The notes under the pieces are model-generated. The model did no database searches. It was not told the origin of the DNA and saw only the letters and a list, made by a program, of their open reading frames with translations. From NCBI GenBank assembly GCA_051418075.1, contig JBPRGG010000148.1, forward strand, positions 1 through 64,000: 64,000 bases of DNA, in the 5' to 3' direction. A program made the position numbers and the translations under genes. Of the stretch, positions 54,837-64,000 are shown in pieces. The stretch's first letter is position 1. Every line of letters starts with the position of its first letter. The DNA is from JBPRGG01 sp051418075 (lineage in GTDB: Bacteria > Bacteroidota > Bacteroidia > Cytophagales > Cyclobacteriaceae).

Positions 54837-56369
54837 TTATGCTTTTACTTCTAATTTATTTAACGCTATTTCAATACGGGCTGTTGTCTCTTCCATTCCC
54901 AGGATCTCAATGATTTCCATCAGGTCAGGTCCACCACCTTGCCCGGTCAGGGCCAGCCTCAAAGCCTGCATGACCTGTCCCATCTTTAAACCGGTAGATT
55001 GTAGTACTTGTTCTAACTTAATCCTGGCATCTTCTGCAGTTAGTTCATGGTTGTGCCCCAGCTTTTCTTTGTATAATTTCACAAAACTCACAGCGTCATT
55101 GTTCCATCTTTTCTTTACAATCTTCTGGTCATAATCGCTGGGTCTGGCAAAGAAAAAGCGTCCTTCCTGCCAGATATCATGCATAAAAGTGATCCGTTCT
55201 TTCATGTTTTGGCAAATTTTCATGGCTATTTCCTCTGAAATTGTCACTTGTTGATCCGCCAGTAATTTTATCAGTTCTCCTGCCAACTCCTGGTTTGGTT
55301 TTAGCTTTAGGTATTCCTGGTTAAACCAGCGGGCTTTATTGATGTCAAACTTAGCCCCTGACTTGCTGATCCGGTCCAGAGAAAATGCAGCAATTAAGGA
55401 TTCCTGGTCAAACATTTCCTGTTCTGTACCCGGATTCCATCCCAATAATGCCAGGAAATTCACCACTGCCTCCTTTAAATAACCCTGATCCTTAAAACCC
55501 ATCAATTGCTCCCCACTTTCGGGATCCTGGTAGGCCAGGGGAAAAATCGGGAATCCATGTTTTTCAGAATCTCTTTTACTCAACTTACCATTTCCATCAG
55601 GTTTTAGCAGCAGAGGCAAATGGGCAAATTGTGGCATGGAATCTTCCCAGCCCAGGAACCGATACAGTAATACATGTAAAGGAGCAGAGGGCAACCATTC
55701 TTCACCCCGGATCACATGGCTTATCTTCATCAGGTGGTCATCTACTACATTGGCCAGATGATAGGTGGGCAATCCATCGGATTTGATCAGTATCTTGTCA
55801 TCTATAGTGTCTGTATTTACCGAAACTTTCTCCCTGACCAGGTCTTGCAATGAGATTTCCTGGTTGGCTGGCACTTTTAACCTGATCACAAAGGGCTGTC
55901 CTGAGTCAAGCCTTTCCTGCACCTCTTCCTGCGAAAGGGTGAGGGCGTTATTCATGCTGTTCCGGGTTGTTGAATTATATTGCTGATTGGCTGATTTTTC
56001 TTGCTTTAATTTTTCCCTCATGGCCTCAATTTCAGCCGGTGTATCAAAGGCATAGTAGGCATGTCCTGCCGCTATCATTTTATGGGCATATTCCAGGTAA
56101 AGGTTTTTCCTTTCTGATTGCCGGTATGGAGCATAGGGCCCGCCTTCCACAACCCCTTCGTCAATCGTAATGCCCAGCCATTGCAAAGCTTGTAAAATAT
56201 AACCTTCTGCTCCCGGTACAAAGCGATTCTGGTCGGTATCTTCAATACGAAGTACCATTTTACCGTTATGTTTTCGGGCAAATAAATAGTTGTATAAAGC
56301 AGTTCTTACCCCTCCAATATGCAAAGGGCCAGTGGGACTGGGAGCAAATCGTACACGTATATCTGACAT
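54837..56369 (-). CDS. gltX: Glutamyl-tRNA synthetase
   Basis: Charges tRNA-Glu with glutamate. 510 residues of class I type. HIGH region: FAPSPTGPLHIGG (8-20). KMSKS equivalent: KLSKRD (262-267). The second conserved block DIDKIL is seen as TIDDKILIKSDGLPTYHLANVVDD (about 189-212). The C-terminal anticodon-binding part is complete (about 330-510). Whether it is discriminating or also charges tRNA-Gln is not decidable here; gatCAB genes are not in the window. A 76-residue gene follows after 4 bp. Confidence 0.96.
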   Translation of the reverse strand: MSDIRVRFAPSPTGPLHIGGVRTALYNYLFARKHNGKMVLRIEDTDQNRFVPGAEGYILQALQWLGITIDEGVVEGGPYAPYRQSERKNLYLEYAHKMIAAGHAYYAFDTPAEIEAMREKLKQEKSANQQYNSTTRNSMNNALTLSQEEVQERLDSGQPFVIRLKVPANQEISLQDLVREKVSVNTDTIDDKILIKSDGLPTYHLANVVDDHLMKISHVIRGEEWLPSAPLHVLLYRFLGWEDSMPQFAHLPLLLKPDGNGKLSKRDSEKHGFPIFPLAYQDPESGEQLMGFKDQGYLKEAVVNFLALLGWNPGTEQEMFDQESLIAAFSLDRISKSGAKFDINKARWFNQEYLKLKPNQELAGELIKLLADQQVTISEEIAMKICQNMKERITFMHDIWQEGRFFFARPSDYDQKIVKKRWNNDAVSFVKLYKEKLGHNHELTAEDARIKLEQVLQSTGLKMGQVMQALRLALTGQGGGPDLMEIIEILGMEETTARIEIALNKLEVKA

Positions 56370-56522
56370 GGTGAATTTTTTTATTTAGGTTACAAAACTA
56401 CAAAAAATGGGGTATCCCTGATAAAAATAAAAACAGTATAAGTCAATTTATGATTTATTTGACCATTATTTTATCATTATTTTATAGTTTAGCAATAGAT
56501 GAAAATTAATCCAATTTAGTTT

Positions 56523-59345
56523 ATGAGATCAATGATTTTATATAGATCCTGTTTTTATTTTTTGATAATCCTGCTAACAGGGTCAGTAGCAATAGGTCAA
56601 ACCAAAAAACCGCTTTCACATGAGGTCTATGACAGCTGGAAAACGATTGAAAATGCAACCATTGCTGCTGATGGTGAAGCCGCACTCTATGTACTGCAAC
56701 CACAATATGGTGATTCGGAATTGGTCATTCAAAAACTTCCTGATCAGCAGACGTTTCATATTAATCGTGGAACTGAGCCTACAATCACTTATGCAGGAGA
56801 TTATGCTGTTTTCCGGATCAAGCCGCCCCTGGATACCCTGAAATCAATGCGCAGAAGAAAAGTAAAAAAGGAAAGTTTACCAATGGACAGCCTGGGCCTG
56901 TGGCAATTTTCAGATGATAAATTAGTTAAATTTCCCCGGATAAAAACATTTAAAACACCCGAAGAGGCAGATGGCTGGTTGGCTTTTACCTATAGGCCAG
57001 GAGAGACAAAAGTTCAGGCTGAATCTGATTCCAGTACTGGTAAAAAAATTAAAAGGGCATCAGACCTGTATGGTTATCCATTGATCCTCAGAAAGCTTAA
57101 TCCAGTCCAACAGGATACCTTTCCCCATGTACTGGATTATCATTTTGCCCTTCAGGGTCGCTCCCTTATCTTTTCTTCTACCGGCAATGATTCCTTGTTT
57201 AAACCAGGTGTTTATGTTTATGACCTGGTCCGGGAACGGTTACAGCCGCTTAAAACTGGTAAAGGTCAGTATAAGCAACTGGCGCTAAGTGAAGATGGAT
57301 TACAGGCGGCTTTTCTGGCAAGTACTGACACTACAGAAGAAGCCAGTTATGGCCTTTACCATTGGCAAATGGATATGGATGCAGCAGAAATGCTGGCTGA
57401 CAGTAGTTCCGCCTTACTCAATGCAGAAAAGTGGATACTTAACCCTCATCATCCGGTAAAATTTGCCCGGGATGGTTCTAAACTGTATTTTCATGCCTAT
57501 CCTCCACCGGTCCAACCGGACACTTCTCTATTGGAGGAAGAAAAAATCAGCGTAGAGGTTTGGAGCTGGAAAGATACTTATCTGCAGACTCAGCAACAGG
57601 TTGAAAAGGAAAAAGACCTGAAACAAGGCTACCAACTGGTATATCGGCTGGATCAATCACAAATTCTCAAAATATCAGATCCTGAAGTTCCACAGGTGGA
57701 ATTGGGCGATGAAGGTAATGCTTCAGTAGCTTTAACCTATACCAATTTGCCATATGGCCAGCTAATTTCCTGGGAAGGATTTTCTCCTTATCATGATGTA
57801 TATCTGAATGACCTTGAATCTGGTCAGCGCCAACTGGTCGCCCAAAAACTTAAAGGAACACCCCACCTCTCTCCCAGAGCTAAGTATATCTATTGGTATG
57901 CTGAGGCTGATTCCAGCTGGTTCACCTACCATATTGCCAGTGGAGAAACCTTCAACCTTACTCAAGCATCCCCTTTATTTCATGATGAATTACATGATTA
58001 CCCTGATTTCCCCCGGTCCTATGGCCTGGCCGGCTGGACTGAAAATGATGAATACTTCCTGATTTATGATCGGTATGATATCTGGAAATTTGACCCCCGG
58101 ATGGAAATGAAGCCGGAGAAACTTACTCAGGGTAGGGATCAAAAAGTAAGTTATCGGTATATGAAGCTGGACCCTAAGTTAAGACACATCCCTACGGATC
58201 GGCAGCTTTATTTGAAGGGTTTTGATGAAAAAACCAAGACAGACGCTTTTTATCAGTTAGGCTGGACCGGCAAAAATCAACAACCGGAAAAGTTATACGA
58301 AGGAAATTATTTATTGACACCTCCGATAAAAGCACGTTCAGGGCAGGAAATATTGTTTACCCGGCAAAACTTCAGAGAGTTTCCTGATCTTTGGTACAGT
58401 ACCCTTACCTTCAACGATCTGGTCAGGATAAGCCAGGCCAATCCACAGCAGGATCAGTATTTGTGGGGAGATACAGAATTGGTAGAATGGATTTCTCTGG
58501 ATGGAATACCCTTGCAGGGAATTCTGGTAAAACCGGATAATTTTGATCCCGGCAAGAAATATCCCTTATTGGTCAATTTTTATGAACGAAGTTCGGATGG
58601 TTTACATCGACATCGAGCTCCTGAACCACATCGTTCCACCATTAATTATGCTTTTTATGCCAGCCGTGGTTATCTGATTTTTAATCCTGATGTACCATAT
58701 AAGCCCGGATATCCGGGAGAAAGCTGCTTTAATGCGGTAATGCCAGGCGTAACCTATTTGATCAATCAGGGATTTGTTGATGAGAAAAATATTGGGCTGC
58801 AAGGGCATAGCTGGGGCGGCTACCAAATTTCCTATCTGGTCACCAAAACCAATCTTTTCAAAGCTGCTGAGGCGGGTGCCCCGGTGCCTAATATGATCTC
58901 AGCCTATGGAGGTATTCGCTGGGAAACGGGGTTGAGCCGGATGTTTCAATATGAACACAGCCAGAGCCGGATTGGGGGCACACTTTGGGAATATCCACTG
59001 CGATACCTGGAGAACTCTCCCATTTTCTTCCTGGATAAGGTGACAACCCCCATGCTGATCATGCATAATGATAAAGACGGACATGTCCCCTGGTATCAGG
59101 GTATTGAATTATTTGTTGCTTTAAGACGACTGGGGAAACCAGCCTGGATGTTAAACTATAATGAAGAACCTCACTGGCCCTTGAAGTATCAGCATAAAAA
59201 AGATTTCGCCCAGCGATTGCAACAATATTTTGACCACTATCTGAAAGGATCACCAGCACCGGCCTGGATGCAGCAAGGAATTCCGGCAGTGGAAAAAGGC
59301 ATTAACCTGGGCTATGAAACTACCAGCCCGTCTAGTGCCCAATAA
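56523..59345 (+). CDS. S9 family peptidase (prolyl oligopeptidase type), exported
   Basis: 940 residues with a signal peptide (about 1-25). A long N-terminal beta-propeller-like region (about 40-640) precedes the alpha/beta hydrolase domain. The nucleophile is Ser763 in GHSWGGYQ. Asp near 850-852 (HNDKDGHVPW) and His884 (EPHWPL) complete the triad. It is much longer than typical DPP-IV-like S9 proteins (about 700). The substrate would be short peptides, possibly with proline. It has its own upstream region, divergent from gltX. Confidence 0.88.
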   Translation: MRSMILYRSCFYFLIILLTGSVAIGQTKKPLSHEVYDSWKTIENATIAADGEAALYVLQPQYGDSELVIQKLPDQQTFHINRGTEPTITYAGDYAVFRIKPPLDTLKSMRRRKVKKESLPMDSLGLWQFSDDKLVKFPRIKTFKTPEEADGWLAFTYRPGETKVQAESDSSTGKKIKRASDLYGYPLILRKLNPVQQDTFPHVLDYHFALQGRSLIFSSTGNDSLFKPGVYVYDLVRERLQPLKTGKGQYKQLALSEDGLQAAFLASTDTTEEASYGLYHWQMDMDAAEMLADSSSALLNAEKWILNPHHPVKFARDGSKLYFHAYPPPVQPDTSLLEEEKISVEVWSWKDTYLQTQQQVEKEKDLKQGYQLVYRLDQSQILKISDPEVPQVELGDEGNASVALTYTNLPYGQLISWEGFSPYHDVYLNDLESGQRQLVAQKLKGTPHLSPRAKYIYWYAEADSSWFTYHIASGETFNLTQASPLFHDELHDYPDFPRSYGLAGWTENDEYFLIYDRYDIWKFDPRMEMKPEKLTQGRDQKVSYRYMKLDPKLRHIPTDRQLYLKGFDEKTKTDAFYQLGWTGKNQQPEKLYEGNYLLTPPIKARSGQEILFTRQNFREFPDLWYSTLTFNDLVRISQANPQQDQYLWGDTELVEWISLDGIPLQGILVKPDNFDPGKKYPLLVNFYERSSDGLHRHRAPEPHRSTINYAFYASRGYLIFNPDVPYKPGYPGESCFNAVMPGVTYLINQGFVDEKNIGLQGHSWGGYQISYLVTKTNLFKAAEAGAPVPNMISAYGGIRWETGLSRMFQYEHSQSRIGGTLWEYPLRYLENSPIFFLDKVTTPMLIMHNDKDGHVPWYQGIELFVALRRLGKPAWMLNYNEEPHWPLKYQHKKDFAQRLQQYFDHYLKGSPAPAWMQQGIPAVEKGINLGYETTSPSSAQ

Positions 59346-59431
59346 AACGGCTACTGAGTTTTAGTCAGAAAAAAATCTTTTTAAAAGATAGTTTATTGTG
59401 GCATAAATCCAATTTTTAGGAAAAATTAACC

Positions 59432-59439
59432 TATCTTTG
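59432..59439 (+). promoter_or_regulatory. -7 box for the sensor kinase gene
   Basis: TATCTTTG matches TAnnTTTG exactly and lies 22 bp before the start codon. No clear TTG at the -33 position. Confidence 0.4.
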
Positions 59440-59461
59440 TTGTTTGTTCCTTTAGTTTATT

Positions 59462-61006
59462 ATGTCAGGATCATACATATCGGAAGAAGCCCTTTTGAAG
59501 GAAATTAAATATCTCAAGCAGAAAATTGCCGAGTATGATGCTGGTTCTTTTTCCAATGAAAATGAAGCCAGATATGGTTTGTCAAAATACGAAAAGATCA
59601 TCAATGCCTCTGGAGCAGCATTATGGCTGTGGGATTTGGAATTAAATGAATTATACCTTTCGGAATCAGGCCGCCAACTATTGGGTTATGAAAAGTCAGA
59701 TCATCTTCCTGTTTATAGTAAATTCTGGCTGGATCAGGTTCATCCTCAGGATTTGGAAAAAGTCCGGTCGGTGTTGGAAACCTGTAGAGCAGGCAAACTG
59801 GAACAGATAGGATTTCCGGTTAGTCTGAAAAACAAAGATGGCCAGTATGTAGCCAGTTATATTAAATTAGGATCTGTAAAAAATGATGGGGGACAAATCA
59901 ATAAAATTGCCGGGATTACTATTGATATTTCTTCAGAACAGCCTGATCAACATCAAACATACAGGAATTGGTTTGATCAGGCTATGGTAGGATGTTTCAC
60001 AGTAGATATCCACAATGGTAGCATCCTGGATTCCAATCCTAAAACCTGGGAAGTGCTTAAATTACCTCCTCAAAAAAATATCAGGAATGTCCTTAAGTAT
60101 CTTGATTTTGAGGTGTTTAAGGAGAAGTTAGAAATTCTTAAGCTAACAGGAATTCTGGAAAAGGAAGAAATTCTGTTTGAATGGGAAAAGGGTGGGGAGC
60201 GTTGGTTGAATTATTATGTTCGGCTGGATCAACTAAAACAAACAGCTCAAATCACTTTGACTGATATTACCAAGGAAAAATTGCAGTTGATTGAATTGCA
60301 AAAAACAAACAGCGAACTGGACAATTTTGTCTATCATTCTTCCCATGATTTGCGGTCTCCCCTCAGGTCCATGCTGGGACTGATCAATATCATACGGCAG
60401 GAAAAAGATCCCAGAGCTCAGCAGGAATGCATCGATATGATTGAAGGTAGCATTTTACGGCTGGATAAGCTGGTCAACGATCTGCTAAATATTTCCCGTA
60501 ATAACCGGATTGATGATAAATACCAGCCAGTTAATTTGATGATTGAACTCAATAATTCAATTACCAACTTTTATCATACCTCCAATACAAATAAACTGGA
60601 AATTATCAGTAAAGTGTCCCAGCCTATTCCTTTTGTGTCTGATCTTACCAGGATACGGATCATCTTAAATAACCTGATTTCCAATGCTATCAAATATCGA
60701 AGTTTTAGTAAAAATAACTCCTACGTCAAGATAGACATTTTGGTAGACCAGCAGCAGGCTATTCTGATATTTGAAGACAATGGCATTGGAATACCAAAAT
60801 CCATGACCAATAAGGTGTTTGAAATGTTTTTTCGGGCTTCTGAAAATGGAGAAGGCTCAGGTCTGGGACTTTACATTGTAAAAAGCGTGATCGATAAAAT
60901 GAATGGAACTATTCGGCTGGATTCGGAAGAAAAAAAAGGATCCAAATTTACCATTTGTCTGCCTAACCATTGGGACGGGAACTGGAATATTAAAGTCCAG
61001 GATTAG
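59462..61006 (+). CDS. PAS-domain sensor histidine kinase
   Basis: 514 residues without a membrane segment, so cytoplasmic. A PAS fold of the PAC-linked type lies at about 40-155 (NASGAALWLWDLELNELYLSE, then a PAC strand with ASYIKLGSVKNDGGQI), followed by a second PAS-like region (about 165-275). The HisKA H-box contains the phosphorylated His295 in HSSHDLRSPLRS. The ATPase has the N box NNLISNAIKYR, the G1 box FEDNGIGIP and the G2 box GSGLGLYIV. No response regulator is adjacent, so the partner must be elsewhere. Confidence 0.9.
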   Translation: MSGSYISEEALLKEIKYLKQKIAEYDAGSFSNENEARYGLSKYEKIINASGAALWLWDLELNELYLSESGRQLLGYEKSDHLPVYSKFWLDQVHPQDLEKVRSVLETCRAGKLEQIGFPVSLKNKDGQYVASYIKLGSVKNDGGQINKIAGITIDISSEQPDQHQTYRNWFDQAMVGCFTVDIHNGSILDSNPKTWEVLKLPPQKNIRNVLKYLDFEVFKEKLEILKLTGILEKEEILFEWEKGGERWLNYYVRLDQLKQTAQITLTDITKEKLQLIELQKTNSELDNFVYHSSHDLRSPLRSMLGLINIIRQEKDPRAQQECIDMIEGSILRLDKLVNDLLNISRNNRIDDKYQPVNLMIELNNSITNFYHTSNTNKLEIISKVSQPIPFVSDLTRIRIILNNLISNAIKYRSFSKNNSYVKIDILVDQQQAILIFEDNGIGIPKSMTNKVFEMFFRASENGEGSGLGLYIVKSVIDKMNGTIRLDSEEKKGSKFTICLPNHWDGNWNIKVQD

Positions 61007-61119
61007 TAATTTTATTGCTTGATCAGATCGAATTTATATTTCCTGTTGTTTTCAGTTCTGCCTGGGCAGGAAAGTTGATTAAATCTTAGAATTAATTCCC
61101 AAAATATAATAGTTCCTTT

Positions 61120-61127
61120 TATTTTTG
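61120..61127 (+). promoter_or_regulatory. -7 box for panB
   Basis: TATTTTTG matches TAnnTTTG exactly, 17 bp before the panB start. No TTG at a matching -33 distance. Confidence 0.35.
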
Positions 61128-61144
61128 GCCTCAAATAAATTCTT

Positions 61145-61963
61145 ATGGCTAAACAAAAAAGTGAAATTAAAAAAGTCACCACCCACCAATTACAGGAAAT
61201 GAAGGTTAGAGGTGAAAAGATCAGTATGCTCACGGCTTATGACTATTCCATGGCCAAGATCATAGATGCAGCTGGTATAGACGTGATCCTGGTGGGTGAT
61301 TCTGCTTCTAATGTAATGGCAGGGAATGAAACTACGCTTCCCATTACCCTGGATCAGATTATTTATCATGCTACTTCTGTAGTAAAGGCGGTTGAAAGGG
61401 CTTTCGTGGTAGTGGATATTCCTTTTGGATATTACCAGGGTAATTCATCTGAAGCATTACGCTCTGCCATACGAATCATGAAGGAATCAGGAGCCCATGG
61501 CATTAAAATGGAAGGTGGACTGGAGATCAAAGAGTCAGTGATGCGAATTCTCAGCGCAGGGGTGCCGGTGATGGGGCATTTGGGGCTTATCCCTCAGTCT
61601 ATCTATAAATTTGGTACCTATACCGTACGGGCCAAAGAGGAAGCCGAAGCTAAAAAACTGATTGAAGATGCCCGGGTGCTGGAAGAATGCGGTTGCTTTG
61701 GCCTGGTGCTGGAGAAGATTCCGGCCTTACTGGCCAAAAAGGTGGCAGATTCCGCCAACATTCCAACCATAGGGATTGGGGCCGGACCTCATGTAGATGG
61801 ACAGGTTCTGGTGGTGCATGATATGTTGGGTATCAATCAGGATTTCAAACCCCGTTTTTTAAGACAATATGCCAACCTGCAACAGGTCATGACTGATGCG
61901 GTGACCAACTATATCAAGGATATTAAATCAAGAAATTTTCCTACAGACCAGGAAAGCTATTAA
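61145..61963 (+). CDS. panB: 3-methyl-2-oxobutanoate hydroxymethyltransferase
   Basis: First committed step of pantothenate (and so coenzyme A) synthesis: transfers a hydroxymethyl group from methylene-THF to ketoisovalerate. 272 residues. Metal and substrate residues are in the usual blocks: MLTAYDYSMAKIIDAAGID, DVILVGDSASNVMAG (about 50-64), VVVDIPFGYYQ (about 100) and IGIGAGPHVDGQVLVVHDMLG (about 205-225). It ends 23 bp before the convergent LON-domain gene. panC is not seen nearby. Confidence 0.96.
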   Translation: MAKQKSEIKKVTTHQLQEMKVRGEKISMLTAYDYSMAKIIDAAGIDVILVGDSASNVMAGNETTLPITLDQIIYHATSVVKAVERAFVVVDIPFGYYQGNSSEALRSAIRIMKESGAHGIKMEGGLEIKESVMRILSAGVPVMGHLGLIPQSIYKFGTYTVRAKEEAEAKKLIEDARVLEECGCFGLVLEKIPALLAKKVADSANIPTIGIGAGPHVDGQVLVVHDMLGINQDFKPRFLRQYANLQQVMTDAVTNYIKDIKSRNFPTDQESY

Positions 61964-61986
61964 GGTTTGGCAAAAATGAATAGCGG

Positions 61987-62616
61987 CTAAAAATCTATGG
62001 GGTCAAAGTTTCTGAAATGACCATTCATTTTGATCTTTTCCTTGGTCTTTTTCACTTCATTGAGCACTGGCAGGATTTTGTCTAAATGGCGGATCAGGTA
62101 TTCCTGTCTTTGACTCTCCTGGTTCAGCTTGAGTAAATCATATTCCTGCTCCAGGGTAAGGCCAATTTTATGACCCAGGTCAAAGGAAGTATAGGTCATT
62201 TTAATTTCTACATTGCCAACCATATTGATGTGTTGTAAAAATTCCCTGGTTTTGAAAATCAGTTCTTCCTGCAGGCTGTAAGAAGGGTTATGAATATTTT
62301 CGATAAACCGGATCTTCCCCTTTGCATATAATTTTTCCTGGTAAGGATTATCATATTGAATCACTTCAAAAACCTGTTCCGCTTTGGTTTTAATATCCAT
62401 ACGGCCATCTTTATAAGTTTTTTCTATCTGCTGTATTCTGGCGGTGGTACCGAATTCAATCGTATTTTTTACATAGGAAGGAATACCGAATAATTGATCC
62501 GATTGGAGAGCATCGTTAATCAGGTCCCTGTACCTGGGTTCAAATATATGAAGGTTCAGGTTTTCTCCGGGAAATGCTACAATATTTAAAGGAAATAAAG
62601 GTAAAATCAATTCCAT
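61987..62616 (-). CDS. LON-substrate-binding-domain protein
   Basis: 209 residues made only of the N-terminal (LAN) domain of Lon-type proteases: LILPLFPLNIVAFPGENLNLHIFEPRYRDLI at the start, then GIPSYVKNTIEFGTTARI, typical of the family. There is no ATPase or protease domain. Such stand-alone proteins are of unknown role. It lies beyond panB, convergent with it, and about 200 bp from icd on the same strand. Confidence 0.88.
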   Translation of the reverse strand: MELILPLFPLNIVAFPGENLNLHIFEPRYRDLINDALQSDQLFGIPSYVKNTIEFGTTARIQQIEKTYKDGRMDIKTKAEQVFEVIQYDNPYQEKLYAKGKIRFIENIHNPSYSLQEELIFKTREFLQHINMVGNVEIKMTYTSFDLGHKIGLTLEQEYDLLKLNQESQRQEYLIRHLDKILPVLNEVKKTKEKIKMNGHFRNFDPIDF

Positions 62617-62812
62617 CTGCTTCCAGCTAGTTTAGGATATTTTTTGACTTCCTATAAAAGGGAAAAATCAAAAAAAATGTTTTCAAAAAACAGAAAAATC
62701 CTGCTGGAAGTGGGTGGTATCAGGCGGTTCAAAAAGGCTGAACAGGTTTTAACGGAAAAAGTTCCTGTTCATGACATCAATTTGAAGCGCCATATACCTG
62801 AAATATCTGAAG

Positions 62813-64000
62813 TTACATGTTATTCACAATCTCACGGGCAAATTCCGAACATTTCAATAAGGTAGCTCCCTCCATTAACCGTTCAAAGTCATAAGTTACT
62901 TTTTTACTGGCAATGGTTTTTTCTAAACCCTGGTAGATCAATTCAGCTGCTTTTTCCCAACCCAGGTATTCAAACATCATGGTACCGGATAAGATCAGCG
63001 AGCCTGGATTTACCTGGTCCAGTCCGGCATATTTGGGGGCAGTTCCATGGGTAGCTTCAAATATGGCATGCCCGGAAATATAGTTGATGTTAGCACCTGG
63101 GGCGATACCTATGCCTCCTACAATGGCTGCCAGGGCATCTGAGATATAATCTCCATTTAGGTTCAGCGTAGCTATTACATCATAATCAGCAGGTCTCAGT
63201 AAGATCTGTTGCAGAAAAGCATCTGCGATTACATCCTTCACAATGATCTTTCCCTGTTGTTGGGCCTGGCTCTGGGCCTGGTCAGCTTTATCTTTACCTT
63301 GTTCTTCCTTGATCTTGTCATATTGCGCCCAGGTAAAGACCTGTGAGGCATATTCCCGTTCCGCCAATTCATAACCCCACTTTTTAAAGGCACCTTCGGT
63401 AAATTTCATGATATTTCCTTTATGAACCAAGGTTACAGATGGCTTTTTATAATTAATAGCATAATCAATGGCAGATTTTACCAGTCGCTCGGTTCCTTCC
63501 TGAGATACAGGTTTTATACCCAGTGATGAGGATTGAGGAAACCTGATTTTTTTCACTCCCATTTCAACTTGCAGGAATTGTTTCAGTTTCTCAACTTCCT
63601 CCGTTCCATTCATATATTCTATTCCGGCATAAATGTCTTCAGTATTCTCCCGGAAAACCACCATATCTGTAGCTCCGGGATCTTTCACTGGTGAGGGAAC
63701 TCCTTGAAACCATCTTACCGGCCTCACACAGGCATAAAGATCCAGTTCCTGACGTAAAGCCACATTTAATGACCTGATACCTCCACCTACTGGCGTGGTC
63801 AGCGGCCCTTTAATACCTACCAAATAGGTTCTGAAAGCATCCAGTGTTTCTTCAGGAAGCCAGCTTCCATTGGTTTTATATGATTTTTCTCCTGCCAGTA
63901 CTTCTTTCCAATTTACTTTTTTGCTTCCCTGATAAGCTTTTTCCAAAGCCGCATCCAATACAATTCGGGTAGCCGGCCAGATGTCCACACCTGTGCCATC
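62813..64000 (-). CDS. icd: NADP-dependent isocitrate dehydrogenase (partial, 5' end outside)
   Basis: Citric-acid-cycle enzyme that oxidises isocitrate to 2-oxoglutarate. 395 residues are visible; the N-terminus is missing, since the frame is open to the right edge and the visible part begins within the DGTGVDIWPATR region. Conserved pieces: TTPVGGGIRSLNVALRQELDLYACVRPVRW, RENTEDIYAGIEY and KFTEGAFKKWGYELA. NADP use is inferred from the E. coli-type length and the KYAGLDQVNPGSLILSG region. Confidence 0.92.
   Translation of the reverse strand, partial: DGTGVDIWPATRIVLDAALEKAYQGSKKVNWKEVLAGEKSYKTNGSWLPEETLDAFRTYLVGIKGPLTTPVGGGIRSLNVALRQELDLYACVRPVRWFQGVPSPVKDPGATDMVVFRENTEDIYAGIEYMNGTEEVEKLKQFLQVEMGVKKIRFPQSSSLGIKPVSQEGTERLVKSAIDYAINYKKPSVTLVHKGNIMKFTEGAFKKWGYELAEREYASQVFTWAQYDKIKEEQGKDKADQAQSQAQQQGKIIVKDVIADAFLQQILLRPADYDVIATLNLNGDYISDALAAIVGGIGIAPGANINYISGHAIFEATHGTAPKYAGLDQVNPGSLILSGTMMFEYLGWEKAAELIYQGLEKTIASKKVTYDFERLMEGATLLKCSEFAREIVNNM

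Noticed and set aside
62644..62865. Plus-strand frame of 73 codons between the LON-domain gene and icd
   Set aside because: It overlaps the end of icd by 53 bp, has no family features and a Lys-rich low-complexity start; a chance frame is more likely.
1..64000. tRNA genes, rRNA, CRISPR arrays and phage genes
   Set aside because: No tRNA T-loop pattern with matching stems, no rRNA landmarks, no regular spacer arrays and no phage structural or integrase genes were found on either strand.

Overview
The window is a stretch of chromosome from a low-GC Bacteroidota, most likely of the order Cytophagales. Several things point there: the lptC / CNNM-family / PpiD-like order, an intact purN-purH next to mreB-mreC-mreD-mrdA-rodA, GWxTD, DUF5606, PorT-type and DUF4136 proteins, a NAT-type acetyltransferase, standalone MnmD, and promoter boxes of the Bacteroidota type (TAnnTTTG) in place of -10/-35 boxes. 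Nearly all of it is ordinary housekeeping gene content. No phage, CRISPR array, tRNA or rRNA was seen.

Layout. 1-437 is the 3' end of a group II intron: the maturase C-terminus followed by RNA domains V and VI. It ends about 30 bp before lptC. 468-4627 holds envelope genes (lptC, a CNNM/CorC membrane protein, a PpiD-like foldase) and a strong terminator. 4737-7018 holds DUF493, ispF overlapping mnmD, and a DinB-like protein. 7049-16176 is a mixed block of exported, membrane and poorly known proteins: TolB-like, DUF3108, TerB-like, a Na/Ca-type exchanger, an OmpA-like protein and an SDR-DUF2867 protein. 16316-19081 is a methionine unit: a SAM-I riboswitch, a 45-codon Cys/Met-rich leader ORF, then metY and metX.

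19515-29071, all on the minus strand, runs from a DUF2520 protein through a UbiA-family prenyltransferase, purN and purH into the elongasome genes mreB, mreC, mreD, mrdA and rodA, several of which overlap. 29192-34008 is a LOG-family protein, a lytic transglycosylase and uvrA. 34373-43377 carries an ABC exporter, small membrane and lipoproteins, gdhA, rlmB, a GWxTD lipoprotein and a methyltransferase. 43354-47941 has a CPA2 antiporter with an RCK domain, engB, DUF5606 and aspartate kinase. 48242-64000 has an M16 protease lipoprotein, arylamine N-acetyltransferase, a repeat protein with an exact 22-residue period, a PorT-like barrel, gltX, an S9 peptidase, a PAS histidine kinase, panB, a LON-domain protein and the cut end of icd.

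The most interesting region is the metY leader. A SAM-I aptamer is followed by a short ORF ending in a Cys/Met-rich tail. The tail codons form one arm of a perfect 7-bp hairpin, whose other arm overlaps a second hairpin followed by six T. This suggests that a SAM signal and a translation signal (cysteine or methionine supply) are combined before sulfur assimilation into homocysteine. Other points to check are the intron placed in the lptC promoter region, a 48-codon ORF that resembles the N-terminus of FecR-type anti-sigma factors, and a shared 21-bp motif at nearly equal distance upstream of two genes.
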